64,000 nucleotides of DNA from Rhodocyclaceae bacterium (GTDB taxonomy: Bacteria > Pseudomonadota > Gammaproteobacteria > Burkholderiales > Rhodocyclaceae): assembly GCA_023150275.1 (NCBI GenBank), contig JAKLLG010000006.1:124001-188000 (forward strand), written 5' to 3'. The notes under the pieces were generated by a model, which did no database searches, was not told the origin of the DNA, and saw only the letters and a list, made by a program, of their open reading frames with translations. Below are positions 8,890 to 17,211 of this stretch, piece by piece; position 1 is the first letter of the stretch; each line of letters starts with the position of its first letter. Both the position numbers and the translations under genes were made by a program.

Positions 8890-10966
8890 CGGTCGCCTCG
8901 ATGCAGACGGTGGCGCGGCCTGCCTGCTTGGCGCGATACATGGCGGCATCGGCGCGTCCAAGCAGCGCGTCGAATCCCGCGCCGATGCCGTCGAAGAAGG
9001 CGATGCCGGCGCTGGCGGCGATATCGAAGCCGCTATCCGGCAGCGCGGTGCTGGCAGCGTCGCTGATGACGGCGATCATGCTGTGCGCGAGGTTGAGCGG
9101 TTCATGGTCGTCGGTGATGCCCTCGACGATGATCGCGAACTCGTCGCCGCCGAGGCGGGCAACGAAATCGGAACGCCGGGTGCGTGTTCGCAGCGCATGC
9201 GCGATTGCGCGCAGCAGACGGTCTCCCTGTTGATGGCCGAGGCGGTCGTTGACCGCCTTGAAGCCATCGAGGTCGAGGTAGATCAGGGCGCCGCGCGTGC
9301 CCTGGCGCGCTGCCCGCGCCAGCGCATTCGTCCCGAAATCGAGGAGGTAGCGGCGGTTGGGGATATCGGTCAGCGGGTCGTGCAGGGCCAGGCGCTCGAC
9401 CGACTCGCGCGCGCCATGGAGTTCGCTGATGTCGTATATCCAGAGGAGTACTGTCGCTTCGCCACGATAGCTGAGCGGGCGGGTGGTCAGCAGTGCCCAC
9501 CATTTGGTGCCGTCTTCGCGCTCGAGTTCGATTTCGCGGCTGTCGATCGGGTGGTCGATGTCGAGCGATGCGAGAATCGATGTGCAGGCTTCGCCGGCGG
9601 GTTGGCCGATCATCTCGTCGATCGGCCGGCGCGCCATTTCCGCGAGACGCCCGTTGCAGGTGCGGATGATGAAATGTTCGCGTGAGATCAGGGCAACGCC
9701 AACGGGGCTGGCTTCCATGATGGTCCTGAGCAGCGCTTCGGATTCCTTCAGTGCGCGCTCGGCTGCGCGGTAGGCCGTGATCTCGCGGCCGGTGCCGCGA
9801 TACCCCAGAAACTTTCCGTTTTCGTCGAATGCTGGCGTGCCGGATACCGAAACGTCGCGGTGGCGGCCTGCGCTATCAACAAATGGGTAGGAAAAATCCC
9901 GGTACGGCAGGTGGGCTGCCATGTCGGCGAGGTGGCGGCGCCAGTTGTCGGCATCCTTTTCCATGAACTCGGGGCGGGTGAGATCCTCCCGCCTTTTTCC
10001 CAAAGCGCCGGCAACGCGCACGCCGGTACGCTCCTCTGTCTGCTCGGAGAACCACGTGTAGCGCAGTTCGGCATCGGTTTCAAAATACCAGTCGGCGCCG
10101 GCACTGGCGAAGTCGCGGAAGCGCTGCTCGCTTTCGCGAAGCGCGGCTTCGGCGCGCTTGCGTTCGGTAACGTCGATGTAGGTTGTGACGAAACCGCCAT
10201 CTGGCGTCGGGTTGCCGATGACCTCGATTGTCGTACCGTCAGGGCGCGTACGCTCAAAACGGTGTGGAACCGGGTGACGTGCCTGTTCGACGCGGGCAGC
10301 GATGATCGCATCAATATCGCCAGGTCCATATTCGCCACGCTCGGCGTTGTAGCGGATGAAGTCGGCGAATGGCCGGCCGGAACGCGCAAACTCGGCAGGA
10401 AAACGCATGATGTCCAGAAACTGGGTGTTGCACAGCTCCATTTCGAGCTTGCCGTTCACCTGTGTGATGCCGTGGCGGATGTTGCCGACGATTTGCTCAA
10501 GCTGGGCGCGCTTGTGTGCCAGTTCAGCCGTTCGTTCGGCGACGCGGCTTTCCAGCTCGGCGCGCAGCTTCTCGAGGGCCTGCTCGCGACGCCGGTGGGT
10601 CGTGACGTCGGTGTAGATCGTAACGAAGCCGCCCCCGGGAAGCGGGGTGCCGCGAACATCGATGATGCGCCCGTCGGGCCGCTCGCGCTCGAAGCTGTGG
10701 GCCTCGAAGCGACGGGCGATGGCGACGCGTTCCGCAACGATCGCGTCGATCTCCCCGGCGCCGTACTCGCCGTGCTCGGCGTTGTAGCGAAACAGCGCCT
10801 CGATGCCGGTGCCGGGCCTTGCGACTTCGGGCGGGATGCCGATCAGTTCGGAAAACCGGCGGTTGGCGGCGACAAGCTTCAGGTCGGCGTCAAAGACCGT
10901 GATACCGGAATCGAGCGCTTCGATTCCGGCAGCGAGCAGCGCGTGTGCAGCAGGGTCGTTTGGCAT
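8882..10966 (-). CDS. Multi-PAS diguanylate cyclase
   Basis: About 694 residues. Four PAS-like sensor segments precede one GGDEF domain with the active motif RLGGDEFAI near residue 605, so the protein should synthesise cyclic-di-GMP. The first two PAS units are close duplicates (FRYNAEHGEYGAGEID and IRYNAERGEYGPGDID). Each is followed by the linker that typically ends PAS domains (TDVTTHRRREQAL, IDVTERKRAEAAL). There is no transmembrane segment and no EAL domain, so it should be cytosolic. I chose the ATG at 10966; an in-frame GTG at 11017 would add 17 residues, and neither has a strong ribosome-binding site. The stop overlaps the mnmC start. Confidence 0.9.
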   Translation of the reverse strand: MPNDPAAHALLAAGIEALDSGITVFDADLKLVAANRRFSELIGIPPEVARPGTGIEALFRYNAEHGEYGAGEIDAIVAERVAIARRFEAHSFERERPDGRIIDVRGTPLPGGGFVTIYTDVTTHRRREQALEKLRAELESRVAERTAELAHKRAQLEQIVGNIRHGITQVNGKLEMELCNTQFLDIMRFPAEFARSGRPFADFIRYNAERGEYGPGDIDAIIAARVEQARHPVPHRFERTRPDGTTIEVIGNPTPDGGFVTTYIDVTERKRAEAALRESEQRFRDFASAGADWYFETDAELRYTWFSEQTEERTGVRVAGALGKRREDLTRPEFMEKDADNWRRHLADMAAHLPYRDFSYPFVDSAGRHRDVSVSGTPAFDENGKFLGYRGTGREITAYRAAERALKESEALLRTIMEASPVGVALISREHFIIRTCNGRLAEMARRPIDEMIGQPAGEACTSILASLDIDHPIDSREIELEREDGTKWWALLTTRPLSYRGEATVLLWIYDISELHGARESVERLALHDPLTDIPNRRYLLDFGTNALARAARQGTRGALIYLDLDGFKAVNDRLGHQQGDRLLRAIAHALRTRTRRSDFVARLGGDEFAIIVEGITDDHEPLNLAHSMIAVISDAASTALPDSGFDIAASAGIAFFDGIGAGFDALLGRADAAMYRAKQAGRATVCIEATDA

Positions 10967-11037
10967 CGGGCGTGTTCCGTCAGGCGGTTGATACAGTCCC
11001 GCTTGCGATTCTGCCACGAAAGGGAGGGAAGGGCAGA

Positions 11038-11101
11038 GCCCGCCGCGATGCGGCGGGCGCCCTGCTACGGCCTTGAAACGCCTTGACGGGCCATGCCCGT
11101 C
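11038..11101 (-). terminator. Two consecutive hairpins downstream of lysS
   Basis: GACGGGC/GCCCGTC (11085-11101, 3-nt loop) follows the lysS stop by 6 nt, and GCCCGCCGC/GCGGCGGGC (11038-11058, 3-nt loop) follows it. On the minus strand the second is followed by a pyrimidine-rich stretch rather than a clean T-run. Termination is plausible, but read-through into the diguanylate cyclase gene cannot be excluded. Confidence 0.4.
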
Positions 11102-11107
11102 AGCGCA

Positions 11108-12616
11108 TCACTCATGGCGCATCTGCGGGAAGAGGATCACGTCGCGGATGTTCGGCGAATCGGTGAGCAGCATGACCAGCCGGTCGATGCCGATGCCGCA
11201 GCCGCCGGTCGGCGGCAGGCCGTACTCGAGCGCACGGATGAAGTCGGCGTCGTAGTACATCGCCTCCTCGTCGCCGGCTTCCTTGGCCTTGGCCTGCGCC
11301 TGGAAGCGGGCGGCCTGGTCTTCGGCGTCGTTCAACTCAGAGAAGCCGTTGGCGATCTCGCGGCCGACGATGAACAGCTCGAAGCGCTCGGTGATTTCCG
11401 GGTTGGCGTCCGAGGCGCGCGCCAGCGGCGAGACTTCGACCGGGTAGTCGATGATGAAGGTCGGCTCCCACAGGTTGGCTTCGGCACAGGCTTCGAAGAG
11501 CTGCAGTTGCAGGCTGCCGAGGCCGCCGGGTTTGACCGTCTCGCCGAAGGCGTTGATCTTGGCCTTGAGGAAGGCCTCGTCGGCCAGTTCCGCTTCCGAA
11601 AAACCGGGGTGCTGGGCGCGGATCGCCTCGACGATGGTCAGGCGATGGAAGGGCTTGGAGAGGTCCAGCACGCGGCCCTGATATTCGAAGACCTCGGTGC
11701 CGAGCGCCTCGCGGGCCGCGTGGCGGAGCAGGCCTTCGGTGAAGTCCATCAGGCCCTTGTAATCCTGGTAGGCCTCGTAGAACTCCATCATCGTGAATTC
11801 GGGGTTGTGGCGCGGGCTGATGCCTTCGTTGCGGAAATTGCGGTTCACCTCGAACACTTTCTCGAAGCCGCCGACGACGAGGCGCTTCAGGTACAGCTCC
11901 GGCGCGATGCGCAGGAAGAGTTCCATGTCGAGCGCGTTGTGGTGCGTGACGAAGGGCTTCGCAGAGGCGCCGCCGGGAATCGGGTGCATCATCGGCGTTT
12001 CGACTTCGAGGAAGCCGTGGTGCACCATGTAGCCGCGGATCGACTGCACCATGCGGCTGCGCGCGACGAAGGTGAAGCGCGATTGCTCGTTGGTCATCAG
12101 GTCGAGGTAACGCTGGCGGTACTTCTGCTCGGTGTCGGTGAGGCCGTGGAACTTCTCCGGCAGCGGGCGCAGCGACTTGGTCAGGAGGCGGATTTCACTG
12201 GCCTTGATGGTCAGCTCGCCGGTCTTCGTTTTCATCATCGTGCCGACGACACCGAGGATGTCGCCGAGGTCCCAGTGCTTGAAGTCGGCGTAGGCGTCCT
12301 CGCCGACGGCGTCCTTCGCAATGTAGAGCTGGATGCGGCCGGACATGTCCTGGATCGTCGCGAAGCTGGCCTTGCCCATGACGCGCTTCAGCATCATGCG
12401 GCCGGCAACCCTGACTTCGATCGGGTTGGCTTCGAGTTCTTCCGCAGTCTTCTCCGCGTAGAGTTCGTCGAGCTTGCCGGCGAGGTTCTCGCGCGAGAAG
12501 TCGTTGGGGAAGGCGCGACCAGTCTTGCGCCACTCGGCGAGCTTGCTGCGGCGCTCGGCGATCAGCTGGTTTTCGTCCTGGGTGACGTCGGCTTGCTGCG
12601 GATTCTGTTCGGACAT
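11108..12616 (-). CDS. lysS: Lysyl-tRNA synthetase, class II
   Basis: The 502-residue product attaches lysine to tRNA-Lys. It shows an N-terminal OB-fold anticodon-binding region ([18 protein letters not shown]) and the class II motifs: motif 2 around [23 protein letters not shown] and motif 3 in [24 protein letters not shown] at the C-terminus. The ATG at 12616 gives [10 protein letters not shown], the usual LysS-like start; an upstream in-frame extension is not needed. It lies 31 bp after the Ivy-like gene and in the same direction as prfB. The prfB-lysS pairing is widely conserved in proteobacteria. Confidence 0.97.
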   Translation of the reverse strand: MSEQNPQQADVTQDENQLIAERRSKLAEWRKTGRAFPNDFSRENLAGKLDELYAEKTAEELEANPIEVRVAGRMMLKRVMGKASFATIQDMSGRIQLYIAKDAVGEDAYADFKHWDLGDILGVVGTMMKTKTGELTIKASEIRLLTKSLRPLPEKFHGLTDTEQKYRQRYLDLMTNEQSRFTFVARSRMVQSIRGYMVHHGFLEVETPMMHPIPGGASAKPFVTHHNALDMELFLRIAPELYLKRLVVGGFEKVFEVNRNFRNEGISPRHNPEFTMMEFYEAYQDYKGLMDFTEGLLRHAAREALGTEVFEYQGRVLDLSKPFHRLTIVEAIRAQHPGFSEAELADEAFLKAKINAFGETVKPGGLGSLQLQLFEACAEANLWEPTFIIDYPVEVSPLARASDANPEITERFELFIVGREIANGFSELNDAEDQAARFQAQAKAKEAGDEEAMYYDADFIRALEYGLPPTGGCGIGIDRLVMLLTDSPNIRDVILFPQMRHE

Positions 12617-12647
12617 GATGTGTCTCGCTGTCGAATGATTCTTGGGG

Positions 12648-13163
12648 TCAGTTCTTCGCCGGGGCGTTCGTGCTGCGTTCGCTGTTCGGCGCATCCTGCT
12701 TTTCCTGCGTATCCTGCATCGCGCGCTGCATCAGGAAATCGCTGCGTGACTTCGGCGGCGGCAGTTCCTTGCCGATCCAGCGCGAGAGCGCCATGCGGTG
12801 ATCGCCAGGAGCGGCGTCGTTCGGCGGCAGGAAGAAGAAGCCGATGACCGATTGTTCATCCGGTACATAGAGCAGGTAGAGGCGTTCTTCGCCGCAGCCG
12901 CTTTGCGGGTTGCAGGCCGACATCAGGAAGGTGGTCTTGCCGTCGATGACGATGTGCTCGGCCGGGAAACCGACGGCAAGGCGCTTCGTCCAGTCGGGCA
13001 AATCCTGATCCTTGATCGCCGCGCGGTAGGCCTTGGCGAAATACGGTTCCTGCTTGAGCAGGCGCGACGGCGACTTGCCGACAAAACTCTCGATGCCGCC
13101 AGCGAGGGCGGGTGCGGTGGCGCTGGCAAGCGCCAGGGCGAGAAGTATCGGTTTCAGCTGCAT
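12648..13163 (-). CDS. Ivy-family lysozyme inhibitor-like periplasmic protein
   Basis: This is a 171-residue protein with a signal peptide ending in PALA (about residue 21). The segment [21 protein letters not shown] followed by [21 protein letters not shown] matches the layout of Ivy (inhibitor of vertebrate lysozyme): two cysteines bracket the inhibitory loop, although the E. coli loop is CKPHDC and this one is one residue longer. The C-terminus has an extra charged tail of about 40 residues. It starts 3 bp after the prfB stop with GGGAG upstream, and lysS follows 31 bp later, so it lies inside a translation operon. The assignment rests on motif similarity. Confidence 0.7.
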   Translation of the reverse strand: MQLKPILLALALASATAPALAGGIESFVGKSPSRLLKQEPYFAKAYRAAIKDQDLPDWTKRLAVGFPAEHIVIDGKTTFLMSACNPQSGCGEERLYLLYVPDEQSVIGFFFLPPNDAAPGDHRMALSRWIGKELPPPKSRSDFLMQRAMQDTQEKQDAPNSERSTNAPAKN

Positions 13164-13166
13164 GGT

Positions 13167-14271
13167 TCAGACTCCCTGCTTGAGACTGGCTTCGATGAAA
13201 TTGTCGAGGTCACCGTCGAGCACGGCCTGCGTGTTGCCGACTTCGTAGTTGGTGCGCAGATCCTTGATGCGCGACTGGTCGAGCACGTAGCTACGGATCT
13301 GGTGGCCCCAGCCGATGTCGGACTTGGCGTCCTCCAGCTTCTGCTGCTCGGCCTGCTGCTTGCGCAATTCGAACTCGTAGAGGCGGGCGCGCAGCATCTT
13401 CCAGGCTTCGTCGCGGTTGCGGTGCTGCGAGCGGTCGTTCTGGCACTGCACGACGATGCCGGTCGGGGTGTGCGTCAGGCGCACCGCCGAGTCGGTCTTG
13501 TTGATGTGCTGGCCGCCGGCGCCGGAGGCGCGGTAGGTGTCGGTGCGCACATCGGCCGGGTTGATGGCGATCTCGATCGAGTCGTCGACTTCCGGGTAGA
13601 TGAAGACGCTGGTAAACGACGTGTGGCGGCGCGCGTTCGAGTCGAACGGACTTTTGCGGACGAGGCGGTGGATACCGGTCTCGGTGCGCAGGTAGCCGTA
13701 GGCGTAGTCGCCGCCGATGCGTACCGTGGCGCTCTTGATGCCGGCGACGTCGCCTTCGGATTCTTCGAGCACTTCGGCCGAGAAACCCTTGCGCTCGCAG
13801 TAGCGCAGGTACATGCGCAGCAGCATCGAGGCCCAGTCCTGCGCTTCGGTACCGCCGGCGCCGGCCTGGATTTCAAGGAAGCAGGGGTTCGGATCCTGCG
13901 GGTTGCTGAACATGCGGCGGAATTCGAGCTGCGCGACCTTCTGCTCGATGCCGGCGGCGTCGGCGTCCACCGCCAGCAGCATGTCGTCGTCGCCTTCTTC
14001 CTTGCCCATGTCGAAGAGTTCGCGGCCGTCCTTGAGACCGGTGTCGACGTCTTCGAGCACCAGCACGATGTCTTCCAGCGATTTCTTCTCGCGCCCGAGC
14101 TCCTGGGCGCGCTTGGCGTCGTCCCAGATCTTCGGGTCTTCCATCTCCTGGTTGAGGAGGGTCAGGCGTTCACGCTTGTGATCGTAGTCAAAGATACCTC
14201 CGCAGCTCGCCACTGCGCTGGGCAATGTCGGCGAGCCGGTTGGCGATCGAATTGAGCTGTTCGGCTTCCAT
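13167..14271 (-). CDS. prfB: Peptide chain release factor 2, expressed through a programmed +1 frameshift
   Basis: RF2 releases peptides at UGA and UAA codons. From the ATG at 14271 the first frame encodes 27 codons (starting [13 protein letters not shown], ending LRRYL) and meets an in-frame UGA at 14190-14188. Skipping one base gives DYDHKRERL and the rest of the protein, 367 residues in all (E. coli RF2 has 365). The slippery context is GGAGG-TAT-CTT-TGA-C, the classic RF2 autoregulatory site. The SPF anticodon-recognition tripeptide ([11 protein letters not shown]) and the GGQ catalytic motif ([16 protein letters not shown]) are both present. The Ivy-like gene and lysS follow. A single-frame reading would miscall the N-terminus. 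Confidence 0.96.
14188..14201 (-). promoter_or_regulatory. prfB: prfB programmed frameshift site
   Basis: On the minus strand GGAGG (14201-14197) acts as an internal Shine-Dalgarno sequence 3 nt before CTT (14193-14191) and the UGA stop (14190-14188). The spacing equals that of the E. coli prfB site. Low RF2 lets the ribosome slip +1 and complete RF2. Confidence 0.95.
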
Positions 14272-14376
14272 GGCTGGGTCGGGACAGGGCAAAAAAACGG
14301 AGCGCGAATTATAGCGCGAAAACCACCTCTCCCTCGGGCTGGATGCAAGCGTTCACCGCATCGGACGCCTGATCCG

Positions 14377-15657
14377 TCAGCCCGTTGCTTGTTTCCCGGC
14401 TGGCGGTACCGGGGGCTGAATGCCTTGTGCCGGTCTTTGGCTTGGCTGAGGTCGTTGACCGTTGAGCGCCGCATAGGCGACGAGACCAATCAGCAGCCCC
14501 CAGAACGCTCCGCCGATCCCGAACAAAGTGATGTTCGCCGCGGCGGCAAGAAAGGTTATCAGCGAGGCTTCACGGGTTTTGGGATCGGCCATCGCGCCGG
14601 CGAGACTGCCGCCAATGGTGCCGAGCAGTGCCAACCCTGCCAGCGTGGTGATGAAGGTTGCCGGAAAGGCCATGAAAAGCGCGGCGAACGTGACGCCGAA
14701 AACGCCGACGAGGATATAGAAGACACCGGCGGCGATGCCGGCAATCCAGCGTTTCGAGGGATCTTCGTGGGCTTCCCTGCCCGTGCAGATCGCTGCCGTG
14801 ATGGCAGCGATGTTGAAGGCGTGCGAGCCGAATGGCGCCATCAGCAGGGAACCGATGCCGGTGACGGTCACGATCGGGTTGGCGCTGGTACTGAATCCGT
14901 CGTTGCGCAGGACCAGCATGCCTGGCATGTACTGGCCGGTCAGGGTGATCAGGAAAAGGGGCAGGGCGATGCTCAACAAGGCGTTGAACGAAAACGCCGG
15001 CATGGTGAAAACCGGTGTTGCGAGTTGCAGCGCCACGCCGGAAAGATCGATACGCCCCTGAACGAGCAGGAAGCCCAGTCCGAGCACCAGAATGCCGACC
15101 ACGGCATAGCGCGCGGAGAAGCGCTTGAGCATCACGTAGGCGAATATCAGCAACCCCGCCAGCAAGGGGGCGACATTCATGCCGCCGAAAGCGCCGATGC
15201 CGAATTGCAGAAGGATTCCGGCCAGCAGTCCGGCGGCTATGCCCGGCGGGATCAGGCGGATGAGTTTTTCGAAATAGCCCGACAACCCGAGCAGGACGAA
15301 GGCCGCGGCCGAGATCAGGTATGCTCCTACCGCCTCGGCGTAGGGCGCGGTCGCCAGTGTCGTGACGAGGAACGCTGCTGCCGGCGTCGACCAGGCGGTG
15401 ATGATCGGCTCGCGGGCAACCCAACTGAGGATGATTCCCGTGACCCCGACACCGATCGAAACGGACCACACCCACGAAGCGGTCATCTCGGGGCTGAGTC
15501 CGGCCACCTTGGCGGCCTGGAAAACCAGTATGAAGGTGCCACCGTAATTGACGATGACCGAGATCAGCCCGGCCACGACGGGGTGGGCGAGGTCGCTCGG
15601 GCGGATTGGCGACGGAGATGAGGGGAGCATGGCCTGCGTTCCTGGAGAGTTGAACAT
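14377..15657 (-). CDS. benE: BenE-family benzoate/H+ symporter-like membrane transporter
   Basis: About 426 residues forming 11-12 hydrophobic helices, with the family-typical stretches [28 protein letters not shown] and [19 protein letters not shown]. BenE family members carry benzoate or other aromatic acids with protons across the inner membrane. The true substrate is unknown, since no benzoate-degradation gene is nearby. The start is uncertain: ATG 15657 (AAGG upstream) or ATG 15630. The gene diverges from a MocR-type regulator 68 bp away, a common regulator/transporter arrangement. The pair separates recJ from prfB. Confidence 0.85.
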   Translation of the reverse strand: MFNSPGTQAMLPSSPSPIRPSDLAHPVVAGLISVIVNYGGTFILVFQAAKVAGLSPEMTASWVWSVSIGVGVTGIILSWVAREPIITAWSTPAAAFLVTTLATAPYAEAVGAYLISAAAFVLLGLSGYFEKLIRLIPPGIAAGLLAGILLQFGIGAFGGMNVAPLLAGLLIFAYVMLKRFSARYAVVGILVLGLGFLLVQGRIDLSGVALQLATPVFTMPAFSFNALLSIALPLFLITLTGQYMPGMLVLRNDGFSTSANPIVTVTGIGSLLMAPFGSHAFNIAAITAAICTGREAHEDPSKRWIAGIAAGVFYILVGVFGVTFAALFMAFPATFITTLAGLALLGTIGGSLAGAMADPKTREASLITFLAAAANITLFGIGGAFWGLLIGLVAYAALNGQRPQPSQRPAQGIQPPVPPAGKQATG

Positions 15658-15703
15658 CGAGCAGACCTTATAGCCGTAAAATGGCAGGTTGTTCCCATCC
15701 AAG

Positions 15704-15734
15704 TTATTCAAGATAGGCAGACCATTTGTTCAAG
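15704..15734. promoter_or_regulatory. 22-bp-spaced direct repeat between benE and mocR, putative MocR operator
   Basis: TTATTCAAG (15704-15712) and TTGTTCAAG (15726-15734) match at eight of nine bases and lie 22 bp apart, about two helical turns on the same face. MocR/GabR/PdxR regulators are known to bind direct repeats in such divergent regions. The second copy overlaps the presumed TTG start of the regulator gene. Confidence 0.4.
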
Positions 15735-17210
15735 CATGCACAACTTGAATCGGTGAAAACGTGGCTGAGCGACCCGGCATACGATGCCTTGCCGCTACAC
15801 GCGCGAATCCAGCGTGCCATCCGGCAGTTGATCCTCGATGGCGTGCTCACCGCCGGCAAGCCGCTGCCCGCATCGCGCGGGTTGGCGGTATCGCTGGGCG
15901 TCTCTCGCGATACGGTTGAGTCGGCGTACGGCCAATTGCACGCGGAAGGTTTCATCGAGCGTCGCGTGGGCAGTGGCAGCATCGTGTCGGCGCGAGTAGG
16001 GCGTTCGCCAAGGCGTGGCACGCGGCCGGTTTCGCGTATGCCGCAGATGCCTGTGCAGCTCAGCCGGCGCGGTGCCGCCATGGTTCGTGGGGATGGGGTG
16101 GGTGAATCCCTGATGCCACGCCCGTTTGCACCAGGCGTGCCGGAGACGCGCAATTTTCCGCTGGCGCTCTGGGAGCGCTTGCAGCGACAGGTATTGAAGG
16201 AATATGGAACGAAGGCACTGGCCCACGGCCACCCACAGGGCGTGGAGTCGTTGCGGCGTGCCATCGCCGATTACGTCAATCTGGAACGAGGCGCTCGCGC
16301 CACGCCGGAACGTGTGCTGGTGCTGACCAGTTCGCAGCAGGCCATGACCCTGTGTGCCACCGTGCTACTCGATTCCGGTGACCGGGTCTTCATCGAGGAC
16401 CCGGTATATCTCGGTGCCCGCAAGGCATTTTCCGCAGCCGGGCTGGAATGCATTCCCGTCCCGCTGGATGCCGACGGAATGCGAATCGAGCATCTGTACG
16501 ACACGACTTTGTCAGCCAAGGCTGTTTTTCTGACGCCCTCGCATCAGTTCCCGACCGGCGCAACTCTGGCGCTGGATCGTCGGCTTGCGGCGATCGAATG
16601 GGCGCGCCGGCATCATGCCTGGATCATCGAGGATGATTACGACAGCGAGTTTCACTATGCGGGCAAGCCCACGGCTTGCGTGCAGGGATTGGACGAGCAC
16701 GACCGGACGATCTACATCGGTACTTTTACCAAATCCTTGTTTCCCGGGTTGCGCATCGGTTACATGATTCTGCCGCCCCAACTCGTGGTGCCGATGACGG
16801 TCGCCCGCACGCTACTCGACGGGCATAGCGCATCGATTCCCCAGTTGACGTTGGCGCGCTTCATCGACGGTGGGCATTTCGGCGCCCATGTCCGGGCGAT
16901 GCGCAGCGTTTATGCCGCGCGACGCGATGTGCTGGCGCGGCTTGTGCGAAACCATCTGAGCGACTTTGTTGAAGCGAGGGTGCCGGTTGGCGGGCTGCAA
17001 ATGCCGTGCATCCTGACCTGCGGGCTGCCGGAAAAGGAGGTGATCGAATCCGCGCGCCTGGCCGGGGTAGACCTTCTCGGACTTACCGCACTGCATGCAT
17101 CAAGCAATCACCGGGCCGGTTTTCTCATGGGTTTTGCCGCTTATACGGCGGATGAAATGAAGGCGGCAGTCGAAGATCTTGCGATTGTATTTCGGTCGCT
17201 CAAATCTTGA
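15726..17210 (+). CDS. MocR/PdxR-family regulator (GntR helix-turn-helix fused to aminotransferase fold)
   Basis: A 494-residue two-domain regulator. Residues 20-95 form a GntR-type winged helix (LDGVLTAGKPLPASRGLA, SRDTVESAYGQLHAEGF). From about residue 130 it resembles class I aminotransferases, including the PLP-lysine region GTFTKSLFPGLRIGY and IIEDDYDSEFHY. Such proteins use PLP or PLP adducts as effectors. The start used is TTG at 15726 (AGG about 8 nt upstream); the first internal alternative is a GTG at 15753. It diverges from benE, which is its most likely target. Its stop is one base from the recJ stop on the other strand, with no terminator between them. Confidence 0.88.
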   Translation: MFKHAQLESVKTWLSDPAYDALPLHARIQRAIRQLILDGVLTAGKPLPASRGLAVSLGVSRDTVESAYGQLHAEGFIERRVGSGSIVSARVGRSPRRGTRPVSRMPQMPVQLSRRGAAMVRGDGVGESLMPRPFAPGVPETRNFPLALWERLQRQVLKEYGTKALAHGHPQGVESLRRAIADYVNLERGARATPERVLVLTSSQQAMTLCATVLLDSGDRVFIEDPVYLGARKAFSAAGLECIPVPLDADGMRIEHLYDTTLSAKAVFLTPSHQFPTGATLALDRRLAAIEWARRHHAWIIEDDYDSEFHYAGKPTACVQGLDEHDRTIYIGTFTKSLFPGLRIGYMILPPQLVVPMTVARTLLDGHSASIPQLTLARFIDGGHFGAHVRAMRSVYAARRDVLARLVRNHLSDFVEARVPVGGLQMPCILTCGLPEKEVIESARLAGVDLLGLTALHASSNHRAGFLMGFAAYTADEMKAAVEDLAIVFRSLKS

Positions 17211-17211
17211 G

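Noticed and set aside
12798..14255. 485-codon plus-strand open frame over ivy-like and prfB genes
   Set aside because: Antisense shadow; prfB motifs and frameshift on the other strand are decisive.
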